Assembly (NCBI GenBank): GCA_017467705.1 | Contig: JAFUSC010000115.1 | Coordinates: forward strand, 1 to 52,345 | DNA length: 52,345 bases | Source of the DNA: Prevotella sp. | GTDB taxonomy: Bacteria; Bacteroidota; Bacteroidia; Bacteroidales; Bacteroidaceae | Direction of reading: 5' to 3' | Shown: in pieces, positions 8,763 to 18,980 of the stretch | Numbering within the stretch: the first letter of the stretch is position 1 | How the letters are laid out: every line of letters starts with the position of its first letter | Notes under the pieces: model-generated | What the model was told of the DNA's origin: nothing | What the model saw: only the letters and a program-made list of their open reading frames with translations | Database searches by the model: none | Position numbers and translations under genes: made by a program

Positions 8763-11700
8763 TTACTTTATCGTTAACTCAAACTCTCCTTTATCGAGCC
8801 AGTACTTACCGTCGTCGACGAGAGACTGCTGCACCAGCGTCAGGTCTCCCTTGCGGTTACGGTATTCACTGTCCATGGCTTCATCGATGATGAGTTCCTC
8901 GCGGTTCTCATGATAGTTACGTGAGAGGGTGATGTCAAGCGAGTGAGAGGCGCCGTTGTTATAGATGGCAAAGAGCGGACGGGCCTGATAGATGCTTGAA
9001 TCGAACTGTCGGCAGCCGATGAAGACGGGGAACACGGAGGCATGGAGTGTGGCCGACGATGTTGTCGGTGACAGTAACGTCTTCGTGACCTGCCTGCGAC
9101 GGGAGTTGTATTCGCCGATGTAGTTGGCTGTTGAGGTCATCTTGTTGATCATCTTGGTGAAGTCAATCACCAGTCCGTGCAGGTTTCCGTGCGTAGCGTG
9201 GAATCCTACCATCGCTCCGACGGCCACAATTGCCTTCTGGTCGTAGAAGTAACCGCGTCCGTCAGCCGTCGGGAAGAACGTACCGACACGGTATTCGTTG
9301 AGACGGATGAGGCGGTCGGGTGCTGTGGGGACGTATTTGATGAACAGTTCGGTGATGGCATCGAGCGACGTGGGCCGTCCGGCCAGCACGATGATGTCGC
9401 AGTGCTGCGTGTAGAGCACCAGAGCCAGCTGTTTCATCAGCGGTTCCATGGTGGCTTTCACGATGTTGGCCACCTCAACGGGGTCGTAACGCCAGTTGAG
9501 TTCCTCAAAGCGGAAGCCGAAGTGGTGCTCGAAGAAGTCAAGCAGATAGTCTGCCGGCTTAATGTCGGGGAACAGTTCATAGAACGTGTAGAGGCGCGAC
9601 GGGCGGTGCAGACGCAGCAGTTCCATCATGCGCTGGGCTATGGGAACGGAAATCTGCGTGTTGAAGTCGGTGCGGCAACGGCGTTCGCGGTAGCCCATCA
9701 TGGAGCTGTCAACGCCGAAGAAGTCATGGATGAGGTTCGACGCGAAGGCCGTCTTCTGCCGTTCCTTCTCCTCGTTGTTGATGATGAGGCAGATGTTGTT
9801 CACCATGTTCCGGTAGACAATGTTGTCCAGACAGGGCAGTTTCTGCAGCTCTTCGTCGCTCATGGCCTTGATGCGGGCAATGAGTGCGCTGCTGATGTTG
9901 CCCAGATCGGGTTGCTCATGTTCCCGTCCTTCAATGACAATGTTCTGTATCAGGTTGCGCAGAATGTCGTCGCCGGCCAGATAGAAGCTGTCCCAGAAGA
10001 GCGGGGTGGGGGTGATTTTGCTGCGTCCCTCGCCTTCGCACTCGTAGGAACAGACCATGATGTCGGTCGTACCGGCACCGATGTCGATGGTTCCGATGGT
10101 CAGTGCGTTGCCTTCGTAGCCCTCTTCTTTCAGCTCGGGGCGCACGTGTCCCTTCAGTTCAAAGAACTTATGTATCTCTCCACTGTAGCGTTCAGCAATC
10201 TCGGCATACAGGTAGACGAGCTGACAGCACGTTGCTTCGTCGTAGCTCCACACCCGTTTCGACGGGTCGGCAAACGGGTCAGTGACCTTCAGGGCCGTGG
10301 TGGAGGGGATGATGTCAGGCATTTTCAGCTCGGGAATACAATGTGTAAGCGCGTCGAACGCCTCGTTTGCGCACTGGCGCAGCTTCACCTGCTCCTTCAA
10401 AGGCATGGCCGTGGGACAGGTGATGATGACGTTACGGATGTAACGGCGGCAGTCCACGTTGCCCCACTTCTCCCGGTAAGTGATGGAGTTGATCTGTGTG
10501 ATGGCGTGCTGGAATATCTCTATGAAGGCAAACGTCATCAGTGAGGCCCGCGAATAGTGGTGTTTGCTCTCCGTCAGGTTCAACAGGTCGTTCACTCCCT
10601 CGGCCACATAGTTGCCTTCCTCGTCGAAAAGCTCAGTCAACCGGGGCACGTAGATGTCGTTAGAGAGCAACACGTTGAACGGATCGTCCTTCGTTGTCAG
10701 GTTTTCCCATTGTCCGTCGTAGGGCTTTGTGTCCCAGATGTAGCGCTTGGGGCTTGAGTAGTTCGTCGTTTTTTCGGCCAGTCCCTCTTCTTCCAAGGAG
10801 CGGTAGACCAGTCGTCGGGCCTCTTCACCGATGCGAACGAAGCTCCGCCACTTGAACATCTCCTCATCCAGCACGATGTCGTTGCCGAAGTCAGCCTTAC
10901 GGAACACCACACGCATGTCGAATGTCTTGTTCTCATACAGAATCCAAGGCCGTGACAAGTCGCGCAGGTCAAGCATTTTTCCTTTCGTAAACTCTCCCTC
11001 TTCAAACAGGATGCCGCAGGTGCGCGAGTTACCGATGTCGAGCACCAGGTCCACGGCGATGTCGTTCTGCGGCTGGTTGTGCAGTGTGACCTCGGGAGCA
11101 CCGCCTGACAGTCTGATGAAGTTGGTGAAATAGATGTAGTAAGCCTTGTATTTACGGGAGTCATCCTTCTCCAAATCGATGCCGATGAGGGAGGCAATGT
11201 AGTCAGAGAAGGCATGGAAATCCTCTGAAGACGACAGGAAGTCCATCAGCAAGTCAGTCTTGTTGCACATACCATAGACCTCTGAGCCCGCTCCGTCAAT
11301 GTAGGGACGCAGTGCTGACAGCTCATCGTCGGCCATTTCCGTGTCGAACGCCCAGATCAGACGGTAGCGGTAATAGCCTTTCTTCACCCCTTCGCCCAGT
11401 TCCATCATCTTCATGCGGCACCAACCCATGGGCACACTGCTGGTGATGCCGTCCACTTCCTTGCGGAAGAAGGGCATGGGAAGCCACTTGTCAAGCAACA
11501 AGTAGAAGGCGGGCATCATGGACCGGCCGTCGTTGGGGTCTTTCACGCGGAACGAGAGCAGCGAGTTGATGTTGTAGACCTCCTCGTCTTCTTCGCCGTA
11601 GGTGGTGAAGAGCGTCGTGGAGTGGTCAGGTTGCATCATGATGAGGCCGGTTTCGTCCAGCTCCTCGCGCCCGTTGGTGCGGAAGAGCACGGCTTCCTTG

Positions 11701-11912
11701 TCGGCGCGCAGCTCTTCCAAGGGGATGTATTTGCCGTCGTTGGCACTGTAATAGAGCAAATCAAACACTTTCGTGCCTTCCAGAAAGTCGGTTGTCTCGC
11801 AGAAAGAATACTTGAGCGCCTTGCCGCTTTCCAGGATCAGGGGCTCTGAAGGATTCAGCTCTATCTCCTTCGAGATGAAGTGAATACCAGAGTTTGCTAT
11901 CAGATGTTCCAT
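8763..11912 (-). CDS. SrfB-like Hsp70/actin-fold ATPase
   Basis: 1049 aa. The N-terminus MEHLIANSGIHFI resembles the start of SrfB proteins. Actin/Hsp70-fold signatures are in order: phosphate-1 loop DIGNSRTCGI (292-301), phosphate-2 loop IDIGAGTTDIMV (609-620), and the adenosine-side motif VLAGRPTSL (842-850). Residues 1-280 are a separate N-terminal domain. No signal peptide or TM segment is seen, so it should be cytoplasmic. SrfB family proteins are about 1000 aa, matching this length. It starts 29 bp after the endonuclease I gene and heads the row of NTPase and membrane genes downstream. I infer an ATP-driven assembly or chaperone-like component. The fold is near certain; the family name is probable. 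Confidence 0.85.
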   Translation of the reverse strand: MEHLIANSGIHFISKEIELNPSEPLILESGKALKYSFCETTDFLEGTKVFDLLYYSANDGKYIPLEELRADKEAVLFRTNGREELDETGLIMMQPDHSTTLFTTYGEEDEEVYNINSLLSFRVKDPNDGRSMMPAFYLLLDKWLPMPFFRKEVDGITSSVPMGWCRMKMMELGEGVKKGYYRYRLIWAFDTEMADDELSALRPYIDGAGSEVYGMCNKTDLLMDFLSSSEDFHAFSDYIASLIGIDLEKDDSRKYKAYYIYFTNFIRLSGGAPEVTLHNQPQNDIAVDLVLDIGNSRTCGILFEEGEFTKGKMLDLRDLSRPWILYENKTFDMRVVFRKADFGNDIVLDEEMFKWRSFVRIGEEARRLVYRSLEEEGLAEKTTNYSSPKRYIWDTKPYDGQWENLTTKDDPFNVLLSNDIYVPRLTELFDEEGNYVAEGVNDLLNLTESKHHYSRASLMTFAFIEIFQHAITQINSITYREKWGNVDCRRYIRNVIITCPTAMPLKEQVKLRQCANEAFDALTHCIPELKMPDIIPSTTALKVTDPFADPSKRVWSYDEATCCQLVYLYAEIAERYSGEIHKFFELKGHVRPELKEEGYEGNALTIGTIDIGAGTTDIMVCSYECEGEGRSKITPTPLFWDSFYLAGDDILRNLIQNIVIEGREHEQPDLGNISSALIARIKAMSDEELQKLPCLDNIVYRNMVNNICLIINNEEKERQKTAFASNLIHDFFGVDSSMMGYRERRCRTDFNTQISVPIAQRMMELLRLHRPSRLYTFYELFPDIKPADYLLDFFEHHFGFRFEELNWRYDPVEVANIVKATMEPLMKQLALVLYTQHCDIIVLAGRPTSLDAITELFIKYVPTAPDRLIRLNEYRVGTFFPTADGRGYFYDQKAIVAVGAMVGFHATHGNLHGLVIDFTKMINKMTSTANYIGEYNSRRRQVTKTLLSPTTSSATLHASVFPVFIGCRQFDSSIYQARPLFAIYNNGASHSLDITLSRNYHENREELIIDEAMDSEYRNRKGDLTLVQQSLVDDGKYWLDKGEFELTIK

Positions 11913-11941
11913 TGATTGTTATTTTGTTGTTATTTGTTTTC

Positions 11942-13417
11942 TTATTTGACCACGATCTTCTTCACGTGACCGTCCTTCATGCGCACGATGTTGATGCCCG
12001 GTTGCATGACATCAAGTCGCATCCCCTGAAGATTGTAGATGGCTTCTATTTCATTAGAGTATGTTGTTTCGGGCAATGCCCAAATGCCTGTGGCAACACT
12101 ATAGACAGTAACCCCCCGTAATTGGACATTACCATTGGCATCATTTACAAAGAACACCACCTCATCAGCATTTCCTGTCCATGTTTGTTCTTCCAAAGGA
12201 CCTTCGTCAGTATTCAGGTATTGCTCTTGTGAGACACCTGCTACATCGAAAACGAGTTTGGAGAACAGACCGTCACTAATGCGCATGGTAAGTGTATTCT
12301 TCTTGTAAAGGCGTATTTGTTTGTCATTACAATACATATTTCCCACAGAAGAACCGGAACGTCCAGCATAATACAATACCTTGACATTGCCTTCCTGACC
12401 TGTCAAGATGATGCGGTTGTTGGCAGGACGAACTCCTGTCCATGAGACATTAAAGAAGTTGCTGTTGAAGGAAATCGTTGTTCCGTCTTCGAGTGGGGAG
12501 AAATCTGGGTCTGGTTCTCCCATGTCTTCACCCTGTTCTACTCCTTCGTAAAAATCATAGCTGAAAGGTATTTCCATCTTATCACCCCAAATGTAATCCT
12601 CCAGTCCTGGATAGTCAACAAAGGGATTGCGGTTGCGTTGCACCTTGAAAACGCTATCATTACGTGTCGACTCTATCTCGTCAACGGGGTCAAGTTTCGA
12701 CCATTCCATCATCATATCGAACACCCACTGCTGTAAAGGCTGATAGGTAGTGCCTTCTTCGTTAAAGACATACTGTCCTTTGCCTTCGGTGAACGTTGTA
12801 GCACGGTCTTGATAGCAGGTAGCCATGTAGAAGTAAATGCGTGCAATGTCGCCCTTCACCTCATCATTAGGTTCGAATACCGTAGTCACCTCTTCGGGTT
12901 GTCCCAATCCCTCACGAGGAGCACCCCACTTGCTGTAGCCCGTTTGCGACTGATTATAGTTGGCTTCGTTGTCTGTGACTTCTCCGAATGGGTTGTCATT
13001 GTGGCGACTATTGATGTATCCATCAGTAGGAATCACCTGAATAATGTCGGAATACATGGGGTCAACACTGCCAAACCAACTCTGACAGACGGTGTGCTCA
13101 CGATTGTAAGTAGCACCTTCTGCCGTGTTGTTTGTCATATTCGAGCCCGGAACATATTGCGTGATGTCCGAATAGAAGTCACGCAAATACCCATCGGGAC
13201 GTGTGTCGGTGATGACATACGCCTGTTTCAAGCCAGCATAGTCTACGATGTTCGGGTCGCGGATGATGTTGAACAGGGCGGTTTTCAGCTCTTCGCCCGT
13301 CAGTCCGTCGGCCGGTTTGTAGTATTTTCCTGACTTGTTAGGACCCTGTGCAGCCACGGCAAGCGCCATGAACAGCAAGCCTGCTGTGCACCATGTCCGG
13401 AGTATTGTTGCTTTCAT
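11942..13417 (-). CDS. Secreted endonuclease I family nuclease
   Basis: 491 aa from ATG at 13417; an in-frame ATG at 13471 would only add residues ahead of the signal peptide MKATILRTWCTAGLLFMALAVAAQ. The endonuclease I core has REHTVCQSWF followed by DIIQVIPTDGYINSRHNDN, with the conserved histidine-rich region. The C-terminus (YNLQGMRLDVMQPGINIVRM, then KIVVK) is the type seen on many Prevotella exported proteins. It is expected to cut DNA or RNA in the periplasm or outside the cell. A TAnnTTTG box lies at 13469-13476. Only 29 bp separate it from the SrfB-like gene and no promoter is visible between, so it may be the first gene of that transcript, though its function looks independent. Confidence 0.88.
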   Translation of the reverse strand: MKATILRTWCTAGLLFMALAVAAQGPNKSGKYYKPADGLTGEELKTALFNIIRDPNIVDYAGLKQAYVITDTRPDGYLRDFYSDITQYVPGSNMTNNTAEGATYNREHTVCQSWFGSVDPMYSDIIQVIPTDGYINSRHNDNPFGEVTDNEANYNQSQTGYSKWGAPREGLGQPEEVTTVFEPNDEVKGDIARIYFYMATCYQDRATTFTEGKGQYVFNEEGTTYQPLQQWVFDMMMEWSKLDPVDEIESTRNDSVFKVQRNRNPFVDYPGLEDYIWGDKMEIPFSYDFYEGVEQGEDMGEPDPDFSPLEDGTTISFNSNFFNVSWTGVRPANNRIILTGQEGNVKVLYYAGRSGSSVGNMYCNDKQIRLYKKNTLTMRISDGLFSKLVFDVAGVSQEQYLNTDEGPLEEQTWTGNADEVVFFVNDANGNVQLRGVTVYSVATGIWALPETTYSNEIEAIYNLQGMRLDVMQPGINIVRMKDGHVKKIVVK

Positions 13418-13468
13418 AGGCAAGTAGTAAAATAGTTTTAATGGGTGTGTATCTTTAAATATCATCTG

Positions 13469-13476
13469 CAAAAATA
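13469..13476 (-). promoter_or_regulatory. -7 box TATTTTTG for endonuclease I (and perhaps the SrfBC-like operon)
   Basis: Read on the minus strand it fits TAnnTTTG and ends 52 nt before the chosen ATG. Confidence 0.55.
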
Positions 13477-13857
13477 AGAAAAAACTTTCAAATCACCATC
13501 ATATTTTGAAGAAAATCGCACGCGAGCGCGCATTTTTAAGTAAAAAGTGGCAGATTGACAGGAAAAATGTAACACGAAATAGCCCTGCTACAACGCAAAG
13601 CACCCCCGACAACGGGTACCCCGGGCCCCGTTCTGGCGCACCCCGGGCGGTGCTGACTGGTTACATCAAAAACCAACATCTTTTAACAATCGCCCCTTGT
13701 GGAATTAACATTTATTTTTCATTATTTTGAAATAACTTCGTCTCGGCTGCGTATGAGCGATTCTCGGCAGGGTTCGGTATGTCGTTGCACTGCAACGACT
13801 TACGAATCATGTAGCCACGACTTCAACACTTACTGTGCCCTTTTCGTTTGGAAAAGA

Positions 13858-13948
13858 GCCACAGTAACCCTGCAAAAGGGCCACACCAACGACGTTACTG
13901 TGGCCCTTTAACTTGATTACTGTGGCCCTTTTGCAGTGTTACTGTGGC
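13858..13948. repeat. 28-bp inverted repeat of 'ttactgtggccctttt' words
   Basis: Arms 13858-13885 and 13921-13948 pair over 28 nt with one mismatch; the word ttactgtggccctttt also occurs in the loop (13895-13910) and again at 13939-13953. A smaller hairpin, cttccgg/ccggaag, lies at 13972-14008. The rest of the 13477-14120 gap holds a GC-rich palindromic patch near 13610-13650 and no convincing gene. Confidence 0.85.
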
Positions 13949-14120
13949 CCTTTAACAGAAAAAAGGGGTGACTTCCGGCCTGTTGTTGCATATTTTCAAC
14001 ACCGGAAGGGCGCTTCATTTAAAAAACAGAAGAAAAAACTTCGGAGAAAAACGGAGCCGAAATTTAACACAATTAACAAAAATTAAACCGTTAATGTGGC
14101 CCTGTCTGCGAAATAATGCG

Positions 14121-14128
14121 TACATTTG
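14121..14128 (+). promoter_or_regulatory. -7 box TACATTTG directly before the methyltransferase start
   Basis: The box ends 4 to 7 nt before the two candidate ATGs (14133, 14136). Transcription would start at or almost at the start codon, so the mRNA may be leaderless. Confidence 0.55.
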
Positions 14129-14135
14129 CAGCATG

Positions 14136-15662
14136 ATGAACAAAGCCACCCTTGACTTCATACGGCAACACCGGTCAGACGATGTGCGCACGCTGGCGCT
14201 GCGGCAGGCCCCGCGTGCGCCGAAAAGCAGCGTGAAAGCGGCGGGGAAAGGCCCTTGGGCGCCGAAGGGAGACCCTTCGGCCACGGAGAAAGGCCCCGTT
14301 GACCTGACCATGGCGCTGCAACAGATCAGCGGTTGGCAGACAGCGCGGCAGAAACTGCCCACATGGGCCGCCACCGACGGCATCATCTATCCCCCACACC
14401 TGAACATGGAACAGTGTTCCAGCGAGCTCACCGCCCGCTATAAAGCCTGCCTCTGTGATTCCGAGGTAGGAGGTGCAAGGTACGAGGTACGAGATACGGC
14501 TTTCGAGGTACGAGGTTCGAGGTGCGAGGTACGAGAATACCAAGAAGATGAAAGCAAAATGAATTGTGAAAACCTGTCATCAGACGGAGCACAACAACAT
14601 TTCTCGTACCTCGTACCTCGTACCTCGCACCTCGAAAACAACACCTCGTATCTCGAAAACAACACCTCGCACCCCGAAAAATCGACATTCATTGATTTAA
14701 CCGGGGGCTTCGGTGTTGACTTTTACTGGATGGCTCAGGGCTTTTCGCGGCGCATCTACGTGGAGCAGCAGGCCGCCCTGTGCGACGTGGCGCGCCATAA
14801 CTTCGCCCTGTTGGGGCTTCCGTGCGAGGTCATCTGCGGCAGTGCTGCTGACGTTCTCGCCCAGACGGAGCCGGTGGACGTGGTGTTCATGGACCCTGCG
14901 CGGCGCGACCAGCAGGGCAGCCGTACCTATGCCATCAGCGACTGCACGCCCAATGTGCTCGAACTGCTGCCCCTGTTGCGGCAGAAGGCGGCCCGCATCA
15001 TCCTCAAACTCTCCCCCATGCTCGACTGGCACAAAGCCGTCAGCGACTTGGAGGGCGTCAGTGAGGTGCATATTGTCAGCGTACAGAATGAGTGTAAGGA
15101 GCTGGTGGTGGTGGTTTTAGGAGCAAGGGGCAAGGAGCAAGGGGCAAGAGATGTGCTGGTGGTGTGTGTTAACTTGCTGGCAGACGGCAGTATGCAACGG
15201 TTTGAAACAACTTATCATAAGGACGCAAACAGTTTGTCTATCAACACATCTCTTGCCCCTTGCTCCTTGCCCCCTGCCTCCTGCCCCTTGCTCCTCGCCC
15301 CCCAATACCTCTACGAACCCAATGCCAGTATCATGAAGGCGGGCTGTTTCGAGGCGGTGGGGCAGGCGTTTGGCGTGCAGGAGGTGGCTGCTAACTCGCA
15401 TCTGTTTACCGCTGAGCGTGAGATTGCGGACTTTCCGGGACGGCGGTTCGGCATTGAACGGGTGACGACGATGAACCGCCGCGAGCTGAAGGAGGCTCTT
15501 GACGGTCTGACACAGGCCAACATTGCCGTGCGCAACTTCCCCCTGAGTGCTGCCGAACTGCGCAAACGACTGCGGCTGAAAGACGGCGGAGACACCTATC
15601 TCTTCGCCACAACAGCCGCCGACGGGCGCCATCTGCTGCTCGTTTGCCGTAAAATTGGTTAA
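14136..15662 (+). CDS. THUMP-like/PG_1098-type SAM-dependent methyltransferase with two in-frame repeat insertions
   Basis: 508 aa from MNKATLDFI; ATG at 14133 is equally possible. The longer upstream frame is excluded by the promoter box at 14121. The methyltransferase core has motif I FIDLTGGFGVD (near residue 187), a DxxxxDPARR segment (VDVVFMDPARR) and KLSPMLD. The C-terminus matches the THUMP-like domain (LRKRLRLKDGG, then YLFATT). This family in Bacteroidetes is thought to modify RNA; the substrate is not known here. Two palindromic insertions interrupt it in frame: residues about 109-185 (EVRGSRCEVRE, then LVPRTSHLENN) and about 328-388 (KEQGARD, then LAPCSLPPASC). Both fall in likely surface loops, and the frame is intact. 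Confidence 0.88.
   Translation: MNKATLDFIRQHRSDDVRTLALRQAPRAPKSSVKAAGKGPWAPKGDPSATEKGPVDLTMALQQISGWQTARQKLPTWAATDGIIYPPHLNMEQCSSELTARYKACLCDSEVGGARYEVRDTAFEVRGSRCEVREYQEDESKMNCENLSSDGAQQHFSYLVPRTSHLENNTSYLENNTSHPEKSTFIDLTGGFGVDFYWMAQGFSRRIYVEQQAALCDVARHNFALLGLPCEVICGSAADVLAQTEPVDVVFMDPARRDQQGSRTYAISDCTPNVLELLPLLRQKAARIILKLSPMLDWHKAVSDLEGVSEVHIVSVQNECKELVVVVLGARGKEQGARDVLVVCVNLLADGSMQRFETTYHKDANSLSINTSLAPCSLPPASCPLLLAPQYLYEPNASIMKAGCFEAVGQAFGVQEVAANSHLFTAEREIADFPGRRFGIERVTTMNRRELKEALDGLTQANIAVRNFPLSAAELRKRLRLKDGGDTYLFATTAADGRHLLLVCRKIG
14461..14690. repeat. Tandem-word inverted repeat inside the methyltransferase gene
   Basis: Words of the form gaggtacgag on the left and ctcgtacctc on the right; a perfect 20-nt arm pair is 14516-14535 with 14617-14636. 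The loop is ordinary coding sequence. The repeat keeps the reading frame open. Confidence 0.9.
15121..15302. repeat. Second tandem-word inverted repeat inside the methyltransferase gene
   Basis: Words of the form gagcaaggggcaag. A perfect 29-nt arm pair is 15127-15155 with 15245-15273, enclosing 89 nt of coding sequence. Extra copies of the complementary word continue to about 15302. Confidence 0.9.
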
Positions 15663-15665
15663 ATA

Positions 15666-15697
15666 TTTGGCAATTTCTGCTTTTTTACGTATCTTTG
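15666..15697 (+). promoter_or_regulatory. Promoter for the GNAT-like gene
   Basis: TTTG at 15666-15669 and TATCTTTG at 15690-15697, 20 nt apart, 20 nt before the ATG at 15718. Confidence 0.7.
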
Positions 15698-15717
15698 CAA
15701 GATATAATTGAACAATC

Positions 15718-16869
15718 ATGTCAATAGAGATTAAGAAAGTAACCGGCAAGAAGGACTTGGATGCGTTCATTCAGCTCCATTATGACCTCTATCGGGGCAA
15801 CGCCTTCGACGCGCCGAACCTATACACTGACGAGCTGCACACCCTGAGCAAGGACCGCAATGCAGCCTTTGAGTTTTGTGAAGCAGAGTATTTCCTGGCT
15901 TACCGCGACGGAGAAGTGGTGGGACGCATTGCCGGCATCATCAACAAACGTGCCAACGAGCAGTGGAAACGGAAGAGCGTGCGCTTCGGATGGGTTGACT
16001 TCGTGGACGATCCGGAGGTGTCTGCCGCCCTGTTCAAGGCCGTCGAAGACTGGGGACGCGCTCAGGGAATGACCGAGATCATCGGTCCTTTGGGCTTTAC
16101 CGACATGGACCCTGAGGGCATGCTGATAGAAGGTTTCGACCAGATGGGCACCATGGCCACCATCTATAACTATCCCTACTACCCCGAACACATGGAGACC
16201 ATGGGCGGATGGGAGAAGGATAACGACTACGTGGAATACAAACTCATCGTGCCTAAGGACGGCATGCCTGAGAAATACAGGAAGGTGTCAGAGCTGGTGA
16301 TGAAGCGTTACAACCTGCACCCCGTGCATCCGAAGCGCAAGCAGGTGTTCGGCAAGGAGCAATACGGGCGCAAGGTGCTCGACGTGGTGAACCAGTCGTT
16401 CGGCCACCTCTACGGCTATTCGCAGATGACGGAGGCCCAGATTGACGAGTATCTGAAGATGTATTTCCCCATGTTGGACATGGATTTGATCTGTCTGATA
16501 GAGGATTGGAACACGCCGGAGCACAAGATGGTGGGCGTAGGCATCACCATCACCAGCATGACACGGGCCTTGCAGAAGTGTCGCAACGGCCGGCTGTGGC
16601 CCTTCGGCTGGTGGCATTGCCTGCGTGCACTGAAGTTTCACAAGGCCGAATGTGTGGACCTGATGCTCGTAGGCATACTGCCTGAATACCAACAGAAGGG
16701 CGCTAACGCACTGTTGTTCTACGACCTCATTCCGCGATACCAGAAGTATGGCTTCAAATGGGGTGAGACCAACGTGGAAATGGAGACCAACGAGAAGGTG
16801 CAGCAGCAGTGGCAATACCTGGAAAGGGTGCAGCACAAGCGCCGCAGGTGCTACAGGAAAGCGCTGTAA
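15718..16869 (+). CDS. GNAT-like N-acetyltransferase family protein
   Basis: 383 aa, soluble. The N-terminal half has a GNAT-like acetyl-CoA fold pattern ([19 protein letters not shown] near residue 58, then a GIMDPEG-like segment [16 protein letters not shown] near 121). The C-terminal half has [21 protein letters not shown], which fits an acetyl-CoA binding loop (Q-x-x-G-A/x-N). Such two-domain proteins are common in Bacteroidetes with unknown substrate. It ends 37 bp before parE and may be co-transcribed with it. Confidence 0.7.
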   Translation: MSIEIKKVTGKKDLDAFIQLHYDLYRGNAFDAPNLYTDELHTLSKDRNAAFEFCEAEYFLAYRDGEVVGRIAGIINKRANEQWKRKSVRFGWVDFVDDPEVSAALFKAVEDWGRAQGMTEIIGPLGFTDMDPEGMLIEGFDQMGTMATIYNYPYYPEHMETMGGWEKDNDYVEYKLIVPKDGMPEKYRKVSELVMKRYNLHPVHPKRKQVFGKEQYGRKVLDVVNQSFGHLYGYSQMTEAQIDEYLKMYFPMLDMDLICLIEDWNTPEHKMVGVGITITSMTRALQKCRNGRLWPFGWWHCLRALKFHKAECVDLMLVGILPEYQQKGANALLFYDLIPRYQKYGFKWGETNVEMETNEKVQQQWQYLERVQHKRRRCYRKAL

Positions 16870-16906
16870 ACAGGAAAGAAGAAAGATAAAAAACCCAACT
16901 ATAAAT

Positions 16907-18946
16907 ATGGCGAAGAAAACCCAAAAAGATAACCTCCAGCCCACGGAAGCCCCCGTTGAGGGCATCTTGGGGTCTGAGCCCGTCCCCACAGCGGAGGACG
17001 GCACGCCCCAATACGACGAAGAAAACATCCGGCACCTGTCGGACATGGAGCATGTGCGCACGCGCCCCGGCATGTATATCGGTCGGCTGGGCGACGGTTC
17101 GCTGCCCGAAGACGGCATCTACGTGCTGCTGAAGGAGGTCATTGACAACTCCATCGATGAGTTTAAGATGAAAGCCGGCGACCGTCTGGAGATACAAGTG
17201 GACGACCATCTGCGCGTATCCGTGCGCGACTACGGGCGTGGCATACCCCAAGGCAAGCTCATCGAGGCCGTCAGCGTGCTCAACACGGGCGGAAAGTATG
17301 ACTCCAAAGCCTTCAAGAAGTCAGTAGGACTGAACGGTGTCGGTGTCAAAGCGGTCAATGCGCTCAGTGCACACTTTGAAGTTGCCAGCTACAGGGACGG
17401 AACAGTGCGGCGGGCCACGTTTGAACGCGGCGAACTGCAAGCCGACAACACCGAACCGACGCAGGATGAGAACGGAACCTACATCTACTTCGAGCCTGAC
17501 GAGACGCTGTTCCTGAACTATCAGTTCCACGACGAGATAGTGGAGAACATGTTGCGCAACTACACGTACCTGAACACGGGACTCACCATCATGTATAACG
17601 GTCGTCGCATCCTCTCACGTCACGGACTGGAGGACCTGTTGAAGGACCGCATGAGCGTGGATGCGCTCTATCCCATCATACACCTGAAGGGCGAAGACAT
17701 TGAGATTGCCTTCACACATGCCAACCAGTATGGCGAGGAATACTACTCCTTCGTCAACGGACAGCACACCACGCAGGGCGGAACCCACCAGAGTGCGTTC
17801 AAAGAGCATATTGCGCGGACCATCAGGGAGTTCTTCGGCAAGAATTTCGAGTATGGTGACATCCGCAACGGACTCGTGGCAGCCATCGCACTCAACGTGG
17901 AAGAGCCGATGTTTGAGAGCCAGACGAAGATCAAACTCGGCTCCCTGACCATGTCGCCCAACGGCGGTGTCAGCGTCAACAAGTACGTCGGCGACTTCAT
18001 CAAGCAGGAAGTGGACAACTATCTGCACAAGAACAGCGACGTGGCCGACGTGCTGTTGCAGAAGATACAGGAGAGTGAGCGCGAGCGCAAGGCCATTGCA
18101 GGCGTGACAAAGCTGGCCCGTGAGCGCGCTAAGAAGGCCAACCTGCACAACAGAAAGCTACGCGATTGCCGCATACACTACAGCGACGTGAAGAGTGAAC
18201 GGAAAGAAGAGTCAAGCATTTTCATCACCGAGGGCGACTCAGCCAGCGGAAGCATCACGAAAAGCCGTGACGTCAACACGCAGGCGGTGTTCTCGTTAAG
18301 GGGCAAACCCTTAAACACTTTCGGCATGACGAAGAAGGTGGTCTACGAAAACGAGGAGTTCAACCTGCTGCAAGCAGCCCTTGACATCGAAGACGGGCTT
18401 GACTCACTGCGCTACAACAAGGTCATCGTGGCCACTGATGCGGACGTGGACGGCATGCACATACGCCTGCTGATGATCACGTTCTTCCTCCAGTTCTTCC
18501 CTGACCTGATCAAGAAAGGCCACGTCTACGTGTTGCAGACACCGCTGTTCCGCGTGCGCAACCGCCGGACGAAGATCAGGAACAAGCAAGTGCTGGCCGA
18601 CGAAGACATCAAGAACGCCACGTCGAAGGCTGACAACGCCAAGAAACAGGAGTTCATCACGCGCTATTGCTACAGTGACGAGGAACGGCAGAAGGCCATT
18701 CAGGAACTGGGACCCGACCCGGAGATTACCCGTTTCAAGGGATTGGGAGAGATTTCGCCCGAGGAATTTGCCGGTTTCATAGGCCCCGACATGCGCATTG
18801 AACAGGTAACGCTGCACAAGACCGACCAAGTGCAGAAACTCTTGGAGTACTACATGGGCAAGAACACCATGGAACGCCAGAACTTCATCATCGACAACCT
18901 GGTCATTGAGGAAGACCGTCCCGAAGAGGAAGAACAGTTTGATTAA
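16907..18946 (+). CDS. parE: DNA topoisomerase IV subunit B (type IIA, ATPase/TOPRIM subunit)
   Basis: 679 aa from [10 protein letters not shown]; the frame is open further upstream, but that part overlaps the GNAT-like gene. GHKL ATPase motifs are EVIDNSIDE (77-85), DYGRGIP (108-114) and [13 protein letters not shown] (141-153). TOPRIM motifs EGDSASGS and [10 protein letters not shown] follow in the C-terminal half, and the ending is acidic. The subunit captures a DNA segment by ATP-driven dimerisation and, with subunit A, decatenates or relaxes DNA. EGDSASG, not EGDSAGG, favours ParE over GyrB. No subunit A gene follows in this window. Confidence 0.9.
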   Translation: MAKKTQKDNLQPTEAPVEGILGSEPVPTAEDGTPQYDEENIRHLSDMEHVRTRPGMYIGRLGDGSLPEDGIYVLLKEVIDNSIDEFKMKAGDRLEIQVDDHLRVSVRDYGRGIPQGKLIEAVSVLNTGGKYDSKAFKKSVGLNGVGVKAVNALSAHFEVASYRDGTVRRATFERGELQADNTEPTQDENGTYIYFEPDETLFLNYQFHDEIVENMLRNYTYLNTGLTIMYNGRRILSRHGLEDLLKDRMSVDALYPIIHLKGEDIEIAFTHANQYGEEYYSFVNGQHTTQGGTHQSAFKEHIARTIREFFGKNFEYGDIRNGLVAAIALNVEEPMFESQTKIKLGSLTMSPNGGVSVNKYVGDFIKQEVDNYLHKNSDVADVLLQKIQESERERKAIAGVTKLARERAKKANLHNRKLRDCRIHYSDVKSERKEESSIFITEGDSASGSITKSRDVNTQAVFSLRGKPLNTFGMTKKVVYENEEFNLLQAALDIEDGLDSLRYNKVIVATDADVDGMHIRLLMITFFLQFFPDLIKKGHVYVLQTPLFRVRNRRTKIRNKQVLADEDIKNATSKADNAKKQEFITRYCYSDEERQKAIQELGPDPEITRFKGLGEISPEEFAGFIGPDMRIEQVTLHKTDQVQKLLEYYMGKNTMERQNFIIDNLVIEEDRPEEEEQFD

Positions 18947-18980
18947 CCCGGACATCAACAAAACTAAAACCGATACGATT

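Noticed and set aside
9177..10544. 455-aa plus-strand ORF
   Set aside because: It is the complement of the SrfB-like gene, whose three motifs show the real frame.
13506..13911. Two ORFs of 74 and 70 aa in the 13477-14120 gap
   Set aside because: No family pattern, no promoter or start context, and they run through palindromic sequence.
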